From the NCBI GenBank assembly GCA_963795805.1, contig CAWCIV010000004.1:248001-312000 (forward strand): a stretch of 64,000 nucleotides of DNA. Direction: 5' to 3'. Each line of letters starts with the position of its first letter. The stretch's first letter is position 1. Below are positions 54,282 through 61,931 of the stretch, piece after piece. Source of the DNA: JALYYC01 sp963795805 (GTDB lineage Bacteria; Chloroflexota; Dormibacteria; CF-121). Below the pieces are notes generated by a model, which saw only the letters and a list, made by a program, of their open reading frames with translations, was not told where the DNA came from and did not search any database. The position numbers and the translations under genes were made by a program.

Positions 54282-54858
54282 TCCAAAAGAGGCGTTCGAG
54301 CTGGCGGGCGCGTTCCTCCGCGGTCACTTCGTCTACACCAGCGGCCGGCATGGTGCCGATTACCTGGAAAAATTCCGGATCCTCGAAGACCCGAGGGCCA
54401 CCGGGCAGCTCTGCGCCCTGATTGCCGAGCACTTCCAACCGCTTCGCCCTGAGCTGGTGGCCGGGCCCACCATGGGCGGGATCATCCTCGCCTACGAGGT
54501 CGCCCGACAACTGGGCGTGAATGCGGTCTATGCCGAGCGAGGCAGTGCCGGGGGCCGCGTCCTCCGCCGGGGATTCGAGGTGGCGCCCGGGACGCGCGTG
54601 CTGATCGTCGATGATGTCGTGACGACCGGTGGCTCGATCCGTGAGATGGTCGACTGCATCGAGCTGAGCGGTGGGGCCGTGATCGGCATCGGCGTCCTCG
54701 CCGACCGCACGGCCGGCCAGGCGGCCGTGACCGTACCGTATTACGCCTGCCTCACCGTGAACTTTCCCTCGTATGCGCCGGACGAGTGCCCGCTGTGTGC
54801 GGCCGGTCTCCCAATCGCCGCCCCGCGCGGCAGCGGGAAGAAGCCCGCCGCCGTCTAG
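54274..54858 (+). CDS. pyrE: Orotate phosphoribosyltransferase
   Basis: 194 residues from ATG 54274. It makes OMP from orotate and PRPP. The PRPP motif is RVLIVDDVVTTGGSIREMV; GPTMGGIILAYEVA and YAERGSAGGRVLRRGFEV are typical of the family. A CPLC pair near the end (PDECPLCAAGLP) is seen in some OPRTs. It is the last gene of the operon: pyrF is not next to it. Convergent with the gene at 54863. Confidence 0.95.
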   Translation: MSDPKEAFELAGAFLRGHFVYTSGRHGADYLEKFRILEDPRATGQLCALIAEHFQPLRPELVAGPTMGGIILAYEVARQLGVNAVYAERGSAGGRVLRRGFEVAPGTRVLIVDDVVTTGGSIREMVDCIELSGGAVIGIGVLADRTAGQAAVTVPYYACLTVNFPSYAPDECPLCAAGLPIAAPRGSGKKPAAV

Positions 54859-54862
54859 CCGG

Positions 54863-55522
54863 CTACTGCAGCCAGGAGGGCGCCGCGGCCGGTTCGCGCT
54901 GCAACTGCTCCCGCATCTCCCGCATCTGGCCGCCGCGGCGGCCGGCGGCCGGGGTCGTCGGAGCCGCCGTCTGGCCGCTGACCGGGCGCACGGGCGGCGT
55001 GGCGGGTGCGGCCTTGCTGCGGCCGCTTGCGCTGCTGGCGAGCAGCATCTGGCGCAGGCGGACCGTCCAGAGCACGCCGCCGAAATCCCATTTGCCGAGC
55101 GCGGTGGACGCGTCAGCTTGCCGGATCACGCGGGCGGTGAGACTCTCCTCGTGATCGGCGTCGGCCAGTTGCATCGCAATAACGCTCCTGGCGACGGGCG
55201 CGATCAGCGCGGCCGCCGACGCGCCGGTCTCCCTGAGGATTCGCACGATTGCCTGGGTCGGGACGAAATTCGACAACGCGACGTCAGGGTCCACCATCCA
55301 CTGCGTGCCCCGATCGAGCCGCGCGCCGCTGCTCGCGAGGCTCTCGACAACCCAGGTTGTCTCCTGCTGACCAGCGCCGAGGACGACCAGGACGGTCGCG
55401 AGCGTTGCCGTTTCCGAGCCGAGCTCCTTGACGCGCTCGTGGACGACCGCATCGGCCATTTCCCGAAGGCGTCCCAGCTGAGACCGCTGGGTGAGGCAGC
55501 CGGTATCGTCAACTCTCTGCAT
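54863..55522 (-). CDS. Hypothetical protein, helical
   Basis: Up to 219 residues from ATG 55522; M22 (55459) is an alternative. The first 140 residues read like a regular globular domain: LATVLVVLGAGQQETTWVVESL, LSNFVPTQAIVRILRETG and LIAPVARSVIAMQLADADHEES, followed by ALGKWDFGGVLWTVRLRQMLL and a low-complexity Pro/Ala tail (about 165-219). No signal peptide, membrane segment or known motif. The opposite-strand frame at 54773-55633 is an alternative but looks like a shadow. Function unknown. Confidence 0.6.
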   Translation of the reverse strand: MQRVDDTGCLTQRSQLGRLREMADAVVHERVKELGSETATLATVLVVLGAGQQETTWVVESLASSGARLDRGTQWMVDPDVALSNFVPTQAIVRILRETGASAAALIAPVARSVIAMQLADADHEESLTARVIRQADASTALGKWDFGGVLWTVRLRQMLLASSASGRSKAAPATPPVRPVSGQTAAPTTPAAGRRGGQMREMREQLQREPAAAPSWLQ

Positions 55523-55618
55523 GCTTCTTGCCCTTCCGCTCGTGGATCGCTGCCTGCGACAGCGTACAACGTCGATTGTACCAGTGGTTCTCGCTCCTTG
55601 CGAACTTTTGTGATGGCA

Positions 55619-55647
55619 TTGACCTTTCGATAGGTCCTGCGTAAGCT
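55619..55647 (+). promoter_or_regulatory. Possible promoter for small ORF and rsgA
   Basis: TTGACC at 55619-55624, 17 bases, then TAAGCT at 55642-55647. The -35 is good, the -10 fair. It would give a leader of about 160 bases before rsgA, holding the small ORF at 55679. Confidence 0.4.
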
Positions 55648-55678
55648 TGCGCTAAGAAATTCTGTGGAGGTGAGGTCG

Positions 55679-55747
55679 ATGGTGATTGTGCACGCGACAA
55701 AGATCGGGTCAATCGGGCCGTCGCGTCCCTCCGGAGCAGTCCGCTAA
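55679..55747 (+). CDS. Possible 22-residue leader peptide upstream of rsgA
   Basis: ATG at 55679 with GGAGG eight bases before it, then a frame of 22 codons ending in TAA (55745-55747): it starts MVIVHATKIGSIG and ends GAVR. The ribosome binding site is stronger than that of most genes here. It is followed by short GC inverted repeats (GACGC/GCGTC at about 55775-55790) and then rsgA. It could be a leader peptide controlling rsgA or simply a chance frame. Confidence 0.35.
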   Translation: MVIVHATKIGSIGPSRPSGAVR

Positions 55748-55816
55748 CCAAGACCGGCTCCCTCCTCGGAGGACGCGCGGCGTCCGAACGGAAACACTTC
55801 CCTGGAGGACTACGGC

Positions 55817-56878
55817 ATGGATTCAGTGGCGCTCGATCAGCTCGGCTGGTCGTCATGGTTTGAGATTCGGTTTGCCCAATATCGCGAGCAGGGGCTCGAG
55901 CCCGGCCGTGTCAGCGCGGATTACGGCGTTTCGGTGACGGTCGCGACCGCAACCGGGGACGTGACGGGCCGCGCCACCGGCAAGCTGCGCAACGAGGATA
56001 CGGCTCCGGCAGCACGACCGGCGGTCGGTGACTGGGTGGCGATTCGCCGCGAGCCGGCGGCCAAAGCCTCCATCCACGCCGTGCTGGAGCGAAAGACTTC
56101 GTTCTCGCGCAAGGTGGCGGGCGAGGTGACCGAGCAGCAGGTGATGGCGGCCAACATCGACCGCGTTTTCGTCGTGAGTGCCCTGAGCGGGGACCTGAAC
56201 CTCGCCAAGCTGGAGCGCTATCTGACCATCGGGTGGGAAAGTGGCGCGCTGCCCGTGGTGCTGCTCACCAAGGCCGACCTGAACCCCGACCTGGTGGCCG
56301 TTCGCGACCGGGTCGAGGCAATCGCCCCGGGTGCCACCGTCTTGATCACGAGCAGTCTTACCGGTGAGGGCCTGGACCTCGTCCGGGCGGAACTTGGCCT
56401 CGGTATCACCGCGGTGCTGGTGGGCCCTTCAGGCGTCGGCAAGTCAACCTTGATCAACCGGCTCACCGGGCGCCAGGACATGGTGACGGCCGAGGTCCGC
56501 CAGGACGGCAAGGGCCGGCATACGACCACGCACCGCCAGCTGATTCCGATCGAGTCCGGTGGGATGATCATCGACACCCCCGGCCTTCGCGAGCTCCAGC
56601 TGTGGCATGGCGACGAGGGCATCGACCAGGCCTTCGACGACATCGCGACGCTTGCGACCGGCTGCCGTTTCACCGACTGCCAGCACGAATCGGAACCCGG
56701 GTGTGCGGTCCAGGCCGCCATCGAGGCCGGGACCCTGCCGGCCGAACGCCTGGCGAGCTACCGGAAGCTCGGGCGGGAGATCAGGGCCATGCGCCGGCGG
56801 GAAGACAAGCGGCTCCAGATCGAGGACAAGAACAAGTGGAAGTCGATCACGAAGGCGATGCGTGCGCGAACCAAATGA
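55817..56878 (+). CDS. rsgA: Ribosome small-subunit-dependent GTPase A
   Basis: 353 residues; circularly permuted GTPase that helps 30S maturation. N-terminal OB domain (residues about 35-100). The G motifs come in permuted order: G4-like VVLLTKAD, then G1 VGPSGVGKSTLINRL and G3 IIDTPGLRE. The C-terminal zinc knuckle is CRFTDCQHESEPGC, followed by the basic helix MRRREDKRLQIEDKNKWK. ATG 55817, GGAGG ten bases upstream. Confidence 0.96.
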   Translation: MDSVALDQLGWSSWFEIRFAQYREQGLEPGRVSADYGVSVTVATATGDVTGRATGKLRNEDTAPAARPAVGDWVAIRREPAAKASIHAVLERKTSFSRKVAGEVTEQQVMAANIDRVFVVSALSGDLNLAKLERYLTIGWESGALPVVLLTKADLNPDLVAVRDRVEAIAPGATVLITSSLTGEGLDLVRAELGLGITAVLVGPSGVGKSTLINRLTGRQDMVTAEVRQDGKGRHTTTHRQLIPIESGGMIIDTPGLRELQLWHGDEGIDQAFDDIATLATGCRFTDCQHESEPGCAVQAAIEAGTLPAERLASYRKLGREIRAMRRREDKRLQIEDKNKWKSITKAMRARTK

Positions 56879-56927
56879 GCTGGTGCCCCGTTCGGAACTT
56901 TTCCAGCCAGTCTTCGTCTGAACCTAC

Positions 56928-57350
56928 GTGAACCGCGCAGCCGTGAAGCTATCTTTGGCCGTCCTGCTCGTGCTCTCCCTCGGTGCCTGTGGCGCCGCGG
57001 CCGCTGCGCCAAGCACGTCGCTGACCATTCATCAGCAGGACGCCGGCCATGCCTACTCGATCCACCCTGGCGATACCGTCACCGTCGATCTGCTGGATTC
57101 CTTCCCGGTCCCGGGTTCATCGGTCATCTGGAATGCCGACAGCTCCGATGGGACTGTTCTGAATCGCGTCAGCGTGACACGAGAGACGCCGTCCGGCATT
57201 GCCCACAGCCAGGCCCACTACATCGCGACGTTCAAGGCGCTCAAGTCGGGGAAGGCCAGCATCCGGATGGTCGGGACCGCGCGGTGCGAAGCGATGAACC
57301 CCGCGTTCTGCCCGCAGCCGTCGGGCGCCGTCGCGGTGCGGATCGACTAG
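56928..57350 (+). CDS. Small lipoprotein with beta-sandwich-like domain
   Basis: 140 residues. A signal peptide with lipobox LSLGAC (lipidated Cys20 or so) and then YSIHPGDTVTVDLLD, SSVIWNADSSDGTVLNRVSV and a FKALKSGKASIRMVGTARCE segment. The alternating strands look like a chagasin/Ig-like fold, but I cannot confirm the family. Two Cys (in ARCEAMNPAFCPQ) may form a disulfide. GTG 56928, 49 bases after rsgA. Confidence 0.75.
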   Translation: MNRAAVKLSLAVLLVLSLGACGAAAAAPSTSLTIHQQDAGHAYSIHPGDTVTVDLLDSFPVPGSSVIWNADSSDGTVLNRVSVTRETPSGIAHSQAHYIATFKALKSGKASIRMVGTARCEAMNPAFCPQPSGAVAVRID

Positions 57351-57365
57351 GCTCGCGAGGCTGCC

Positions 57366-57590
57366 CTAGCGAAGCAGGGCGAGTCGCGCTTCCCAGAAAT
57401 CGAAGCGATCGCGGAATCGGTCAGCGTCAGCGATCAGCGCAGGTAGTACCTGTCGCGATGCCTCGCACCGGCGCTCCCCAATCAAGGGCCCGACCGCACC
57501 CCTCAGCTGGTTGATCGTGTGATCGAAGCTGGCGAGTTTATGGTAGACGTCGGCCCAATGCTGGGCGACACGAATCGAGGTGGTGGACAT
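57366..57590 (-). CDS. Small protein with HWxxVY..DFWxxR pattern, copy A
   Basis: 74 residues from ATG 57590 with GAGGAC upstream. VAQHWADVYHKLASFDHTIN and a C-terminal DADRFRDRFDFWEARLALL. It shares the HWxxVYxxL and RDRxDFWxxR blocks with copy B at 57699-57944. Helical, charged, soluble. It has a palindrome 68 bases upstream that is nearly the same as that in front of copy B. No known family is recognised. Confidence 0.6.
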   Translation of the reverse strand: MSTTSIRVAQHWADVYHKLASFDHTINQLRGAVGPLIGERRCEASRQVLPALIADADRFRDRFDFWEARLALLR

Positions 57591-57657
57591 GTCCTCGTTT
57601 AGGGGCGCGCCCAGATTACGATCCACGCGCTAAGTGTGCACCCTTGCGGGCCGGGAA

Positions 57658-57678
57658 GTCATCCTTCGTTCGGATGAC
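57658..57678. promoter_or_regulatory. Palindrome upstream of small gene copy A
   Basis: GTCATCC TTCGTTC GGATGAC: perfect 7-base arms. It matches the second palindrome at 57978-57998 at 18 of 21 positions. A possible shared operator. Confidence 0.5.
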
Positions 57679-57698
57679 TGGCACGTCTGCGACAAGAG

Positions 57699-57944
57699 CT
57701 ACCGCGGCCTGGAAATCTCGCGTGCTCGCCGCTGCCAGAAGTCCAGTCGGTCTCGCCAGACGTCGAGGCGACGGCTGAGCGATCCGGATTGCGCTTCCCG
57801 TGCCGGGAAGTCAGCCGCAAGCTCGAGAAGGTTTGCGTAGACCCGGACCCAGTGGCGGACGTCGCGGATGTCCGCGATATCGGCGGGCTCGTCGAGCAGC
57901 AGGAGGGCCACGGCGTCGGCGCGGCGGGGGAGGTCAACGATCAT
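57699..57944 (-). CDS. Small protein with HWxxVY..DFWxxR pattern, copy B
   Basis: 81 residues from ATG 57944 (frame open to 58064). It begins IVDLPRRADAVALLLLDEPA, then VRHWVRVYANLLELAADFP and ends SRRLDVWRDRLDFWQRRARE. The HWxxVYxxL and RDRxDFWxxR blocks match copy A. No clear ribosome binding site. Between it and the divergent ABC-F gene lies the second palindrome, 34 bases upstream of this ATG. Confidence 0.55.
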   Translation of the reverse strand: MIVDLPRRADAVALLLLDEPADIADIRDVRHWVRVYANLLELAADFPAREAQSGSLSRRLDVWRDRLDFWQRRAREISRPR

Positions 57945-57977
57945 GGAACAACGAGTCTGCGCCCGGTGGGGAGCCCT

Positions 57978-57998
57978 GTCATCATTCGTTCGAATGAT
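57978..57998. promoter_or_regulatory. Palindrome upstream of small gene copy B and ABC-F gene
   Basis: GTCATCATTCGTTCGAATGAT; ATCATTCG, TT, CGAATGAT is a perfect 8-base inverted repeat. It resembles 57658-57678 (18 of 21). It lies between divergent genes, 34 bases from copy B and 55 bases from the ABC-F start, so it may control either. Confidence 0.5.
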
Positions 57999-58053
57999 CT
58001 CGGCGGAATGCTGACCCGAAGGCCGAGCGCCTTCTCCCCTAGCCTTATCGGGG

Positions 58054-59634
58054 ATGGGTTTCATCGAGCTGATCGAGGTCGGCTATGCGTTTCCGGGCGG
58101 GCGAAGCCTGTTCGAGCAGGTGTCCTTCAAGGTTGCCGACGGCCAGCGGGTTGCCCTGACGGGTGCCAACGGCGTCGGGAAGACGACCCTGTTACGGCTG
58201 ATCGCCGAACCGGATGGGGACCGCCGGGGGACGGTGCGCGTCATCGGCCGCCTGGCCCGCATGCCGCAGATGCTCCACGATCCGCGATCACCGGCGACCG
58301 TCCGCGAGATGTTACTCGCCCAGGCGCCGATCGCCATGGCGCGCGCCGGCCGGACCCTGCTCGACGCCGAGCGACGAATGGCCACCGAGCCGTCGGAATC
58401 ATCGGGCACGGCCTACGCGGATGCGGTCCATCGCTGGGGCGAGCTGGGTGGCTACGACCTCGAGGTCACATGGAATACGGCATCGGTCGCCGCGATGGGG
58501 GAACCGTTCGAGGCAATCGGCGATCGCCTCGCCAACACGCTGTCGGGTGGCGAGCTGAAGCGAGTCCTGCTCGAAGCCCTGCTGCGCTCGGACGCTGATG
58601 TCCTCCTCCTCGATGAGCCGGATAACTTTCTTGACGTGCGCGGAAAAGAATGGCTCGAGCAGGCGATGACCGGCAGCCGGAAGACCATCCTCTATGTGAG
58701 TCACGATCGCGAGTTCCTGGCCAATACATCGACGCAGGTGGTGACGCTCGAGGCGCGTGGCGCGTGGATGCATCCGGCCTCCTTTGGCACCTACGAGGAG
58801 GCTCGACGGCAACGGATCGCCGGCCTCGAAGACGATCACCGCCGCTACCAGGAACAACGGGGGGCCCTGATCGCCACGCTCAAGGAATACCGCCGCCGGG
58901 CGCAGCAGTCGGACGTCTGGGGGCCGAAGGTTCGGGCGGCGGAGACCAGGCTGCGCATGTTCGTTGAAAAGACGGAACTGGTCGAGCGGCCCCCGGAGCA
59001 GAACGTCACGATTCGGCTGGGTGGGGGCCGGACGGGGACGATCGCCCTGCGCCTGACCAAACTTGGCATTCCCGGTCTGGTCCAGCCGTTCAGTGCCGAG
59101 ATCCTCTTCGGGCAGCGCGTCGGCGTCATCGGCAAGAACGGGACGGGCAAGAGCCACTTCGCACGGCTGCTCGGCGGCCTGCCCGTCGACCATAGCGGGG
59201 AGTGGATGCTGGGCGCGCGGGTCAAGGTCGGCTACTTCTCGCAGGTCCACGACTCGCCCCATCTCGCCCGGGCGGCGCCGTTGACCATCCTGACTCGCGA
59301 AGGGCTCGACCGGACGGCCGCGATGGGAACGCTTCGCCGGTACGAGCTCGACGGGGCCGCCGACGTGCCCTTCGAGAAGCTCTCAGGCGGTCAACAGGCG
59401 CGACTTCAAATCCTGGTCCTGGAGGTGCGCGGCTCGACGATGCTGGTCCTCGACGAACCGACCGACAACCTGGACGTCGCCTCCGCCGACGCGCTCGAGT
59501 ACGCGCTGTGGAACTACGAGGGCACGATCATCGCGGTGACGCACGACCGCTGGCTCCTGAAGTCGTTCCAGCGGTTCCTGGTCTTCGGCTCCGACGGCTC
59601 CGTGTCGGAGCGGGACGAGCCGACCTGGACCTGA
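58054..59634 (+). CDS. ABC-F family ATP-binding protein
   Basis: 526 residues with two ABC ATPase domains and no membrane part, as in ribosome-associated ABC-F proteins. Domain 1: Walker A LTGANGVGKTTLL, signature NTLSGGELKRVLLEALL, Walker B VLLLDEPDNFLDV. The linker (about 240-300) is helical and charged (YEEARRQRIAGLEDDHRRYQ). Domain 2: IGKNGTGKSHFARLL, KLSGGQQARLQILVLEV, MLVLDEPTDNLDV. It could take part in translation quality control or antibiotic resistance; the class is not clear. In domain 1, EPDNFLD replaces EPTNHLD. Confidence 0.9.
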   Translation: MGFIELIEVGYAFPGGRSLFEQVSFKVADGQRVALTGANGVGKTTLLRLIAEPDGDRRGTVRVIGRLARMPQMLHDPRSPATVREMLLAQAPIAMARAGRTLLDAERRMATEPSESSGTAYADAVHRWGELGGYDLEVTWNTASVAAMGEPFEAIGDRLANTLSGGELKRVLLEALLRSDADVLLLDEPDNFLDVRGKEWLEQAMTGSRKTILYVSHDREFLANTSTQVVTLEARGAWMHPASFGTYEEARRQRIAGLEDDHRRYQEQRGALIATLKEYRRRAQQSDVWGPKVRAAETRLRMFVEKTELVERPPEQNVTIRLGGGRTGTIALRLTKLGIPGLVQPFSAEILFGQRVGVIGKNGTGKSHFARLLGGLPVDHSGEWMLGARVKVGYFSQVHDSPHLARAAPLTILTREGLDRTAAMGTLRRYELDGAADVPFEKLSGGQQARLQILVLEVRGSTMLVLDEPTDNLDVASADALEYALWNYEGTIIAVTHDRWLLKSFQRFLVFGSDGSVSERDEPTWT

Positions 59635-59673
59635 GGTCGCGGTCGAAAGATCGACGCTACCGGCGAGGCACCG

Positions 59674-59692
59674 AGCGCCGCTAGTCGGCGCT
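59674..59692. terminator. Hairpin between convergent ABC-F and nitroreductase genes
   Basis: AGCGCCG, CTAGT, CGGCGCT: 7-bp perfect stem covering the stop codon of the nitroreductase gene. There is no T run on either side, so it is a weak candidate for a bidirectional terminator. Confidence 0.4.
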
Positions 59693-60296
59693 ACCATCGC
59701 CCGGCATGAAACATGTCCTCGTAGGCGCGCCGCCGTTTGGCGAAAACGGACGGGCGAGGCTTGTCCTCGGGTGAAGGATATCCAAGGGCGATGACGCCGA
59801 GCAACTTGCAGGATGGTGGAACTCCCAGCTCGCGCATGACGTCGTCCTCACCTCGGGAGATGAAGAGGTACCAGGCCCCGAGACCCTCTTCCACCGCACC
59901 CAGCAGGATCAGCATGATCGCCATCGAGGCGTCGACCGTCCAGGAGGGAACCGGCCAGTTTTCTTCCTTGTCCATCCCAAACTGCGCCTTGTCCGCCTGT
60001 GCGTACCGGTTCAGATAGGCCTGCTTGTTCGCGAAGGGAAGGATGATGCAGGCGGGCGCTACATTTGGGTCTCTACCCGGGAATGGATCGGGGTCGGTTG
60101 GATCGTCCGTCGTGCGGTAAAACCACTCGAGCTCTTCCGCCTTCGCAAGGACGATAAAGTCAAACCCCTGGCTGAATCCTCCAGATGGCGCGTGCCTCGC
60201 GACCTCCAGAACGCGCCGGAGCACCTCGTCAGGGATCGGCTTCTGCTCGAACCGCCGAATCATCCGTCGCCGCCGTATGACGTCGTAAAAGTCCAT
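59691..60296 (-). CDS. Nitroreductase family protein
   Basis: 201 residues from ATG 60296 (frame open to 60350). FMN-binding pattern: DVIRRRRMIRRFEQKPIPDEVL, VARHAPSGGFSQGFDFIVL, VDASMAIMLILLGAVEEGLGAWYL and LGVIALGYPSPEDKPR. It would reduce a nitro, flavin, or other substrate with NAD(P)H; the natural substrate is unknown. It is divergent from the alcohol dehydrogenase gene across about 100 bases. Confidence 0.88.
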   Translation of the reverse strand: MDFYDVIRRRRMIRRFEQKPIPDEVLRRVLEVARHAPSGGFSQGFDFIVLAKAEELEWFYRTTDDPTDPDPFPGRDPNVAPACIILPFANKQAYLNRYAQADKAQFGMDKEENWPVPSWTVDASMAIMLILLGAVEEGLGAWYLFISRGEDDVMRELGVPPSCKLLGVIALGYPSPEDKPRPSVFAKRRRAYEDMFHAGRW

Positions 60297-60396
60297 GAGG
60301 TCAATAAACTCTACCCAACCGGCCAAGCACGAACAGGAGTAAAAGGTCAATGCAGATCACCAGAGGCAACAGCGGGACCTGGGACCCGGCCTAGCC

Positions 60397-61449
60397 GTGC
60401 GAGCTGCTGTCTTTCGCGGCCCGCGTTTCATCGACGTCGGCGACCGGCCCGATCCCGTGATCAGAAACCCAACCGACGCAATCGTCCGTGTCCTCCTCTC
60501 ATGTGTCTGTGGTTCCGATCTGTGGCTTTACCGGGGAGAGACTCCATTCGAGCCGGGGCCGATCGGCCACGAATTCATCGGCGTTATCGACGCCGTCGGC
60601 CCCGAGGTGCGCAACGTTTCGACGGGCGATTTCGTGATCGCGCCATTTGCTTTCAGCGACGGCACGTGCGCACACTGCCGCTACGGGATCACGACCGCCT
60701 GCATCAACGGCGGCTTCATGCCGGTCGGTAACGGTGACGGAGGTCAGGGCGAGGCCGTGCGCGTTCCGCTCGCGGACGGGACGCTCGTCCCGGTGCCGGG
60801 CTCCGGCCATTCTGACCAGATGATGGCCTCACTCCTGACCCTGTCCGATGTGATGAGTACGGGCCACCACGCGGCGGTGTGCGCACGGGTCAAGTCCGGT
60901 GACGTGGTCGCGGTCGTCGGGGATGGCGCGGTCGGACTCTCCGGCGTTCTTGCCGCCGCGCGACTCGGTGCAGGCCGGATCATCGCGCTCAGCCGTCACC
61001 CGGCCCGGCAGCGGTTGGCGCGTGAGTTCGGTGCCACCGACATTGTGGAAGGGCGCGATCAGGAGGCGACCGACGCAATCCTGGAGCTGACCGACGGTGT
61101 GGGCGTGGATGCCACGCTCGAATGCGTCGGAACCGGGCAGGCGATGGATACGGCGTTGTCGATCGCACGGCCGGGTTCCATGGTGGGCTTTGTGGGGGTG
61201 CCGCACGGCGTCGAACTGCCAGTGGGCGTGATGTTCCGCGGCAACAAGGGCGTCCAGGGAGGGCCCGCACCGGTTCGCGCATACATCCCCGAATTGCTCG
61301 ACGACGTCCTGGGAGGGCGCATCGATCCCGGCCGCGTCTTCGATTTCGCGACCAACCTCGACGGGATCGCGGAGGCGTACGCTGCCATGGACGAGCGCCG
61401 TGCGATCAAGTCGCTGGTCCGGGTAGCAGGAAAGGAGGGACGCCGATGA
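60397..61449 (+). CDS. Zinc-dependent alcohol dehydrogenase family protein
   Basis: 350 residues of the medium-chain dehydrogenase family. The catalytic zinc site is CVCGSDLWLY with Cys and then GHEFIGVID; the structural zinc loop is incomplete: only GTCAHCRYGITTAC is present (three Cys). The coenzyme loop VVGDGAVGLSGVLAA (GxGxxG). Substrate unknown. GTG 60397. It overlaps the next gene by four bases. Confidence 0.9.
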   Translation: MRAAVFRGPRFIDVGDRPDPVIRNPTDAIVRVLLSCVCGSDLWLYRGETPFEPGPIGHEFIGVIDAVGPEVRNVSTGDFVIAPFAFSDGTCAHCRYGITTACINGGFMPVGNGDGGQGEAVRVPLADGTLVPVPGSGHSDQMMASLLTLSDVMSTGHHAAVCARVKSGDVVAVVGDGAVGLSGVLAAARLGAGRIIALSRHPARQRLAREFGATDIVEGRDQEATDAILELTDGVGVDATLECVGTGQAMDTALSIARPGSMVGFVGVPHGVELPVGVMFRGNKGVQGGPAPVRAYIPELLDDVLGGRIDPGRVFDFATNLDGIAEAYAAMDERRAIKSLVRVAGKEGRR

Positions 61450-61823
61450 CCCAGTGGAGGGCGGATGAGCTGACCAGGATTGGCAGGGCGGAAGAGCTCC
61501 AGATCGCGTCGCTTCGGCGCGACGGCACGCTGCGGAAACCCGTGACCATCTGGGTGGTCCCCTCCGGCGACGGCCTCTACGTTCGGTCTGCGGTCAAGGG
61601 ACGTAGCGCTGCCTGGTTCCGCGGTGCCATGGAGCAGCACGAAGGGCGAATCTGGGCTGGCGGTGTCGAGAAAGATGTCTCCTTCGCGGACGCCGACCAC
61701 GCCCTCGACGACGCCGTCGATGCGGCCTATCGCGGGAAGTACCGCCGCTACGCCGGACGGATTCTCAACAGTGTGCTGACGCCAGAAGCGCGGTCCACGA
61801 CGATCAAACTGGCGCCGCGCTGA
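61446..61823 (+). CDS. DUF2255 family protein
   Basis: 125 residues from ATG 61446. It begins WRADELTRIGRAEELQIASLR and has TIWVVPSGDGLYVRSAVKGR (about 33-52), AWFRGAMEQHEGRIWAGG and a DAAYRGKYRRYAGRIL end, all typical for DUF2255 and for FMN-binding split-barrel-like proteins. It is coupled to the alcohol dehydrogenase. No function is established. Confidence 0.85.
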   Translation: MTQWRADELTRIGRAEELQIASLRRDGTLRKPVTIWVVPSGDGLYVRSAVKGRSAAWFRGAMEQHEGRIWAGGVEKDVSFADADHALDDAVDAAYRGKYRRYAGRILNSVLTPEARSTTIKLAPR

Positions 61824-61930
61824 ACAACCCCAGAGGACCGCTACATCACGTGGAGCTCTGGGTACCCGACCTCACCCGGGCGATCGACAGTATCGGCTGG
61901 TGTGGCTGGCCCCTGGCGCCGCTGATCCAA
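61820..61930 (+). pseudogene. Glyoxalase/VOC-domain remnant
   Basis: The frame from 61820 reads NNPRGPLHHVELWVPDLTRA and IDSIGW, the start of a VOC (glyoxalase-like) protein in which HHVELWV and PDLxRA are the first metal strand and helix. It continues only as far as about CGWPLAPLIQL before running into the end of the convergent phosphorylase gene. Only about 37 codons remain; there is no start codon other than CTG. It looks like a 5' fragment of a lost gene. Confidence 0.5.
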
Positions 61931-61931
61931 C

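Noticed and set aside
54773..55633. Plus-strand frame of 286 codons opposite the gene at 54863-55522
   Set aside because: Overlaps the end of pyrE and is Arg/Gly-rich without protein-like pattern; the minus frame has balanced composition. The minus gene itself is still only moderately supported.
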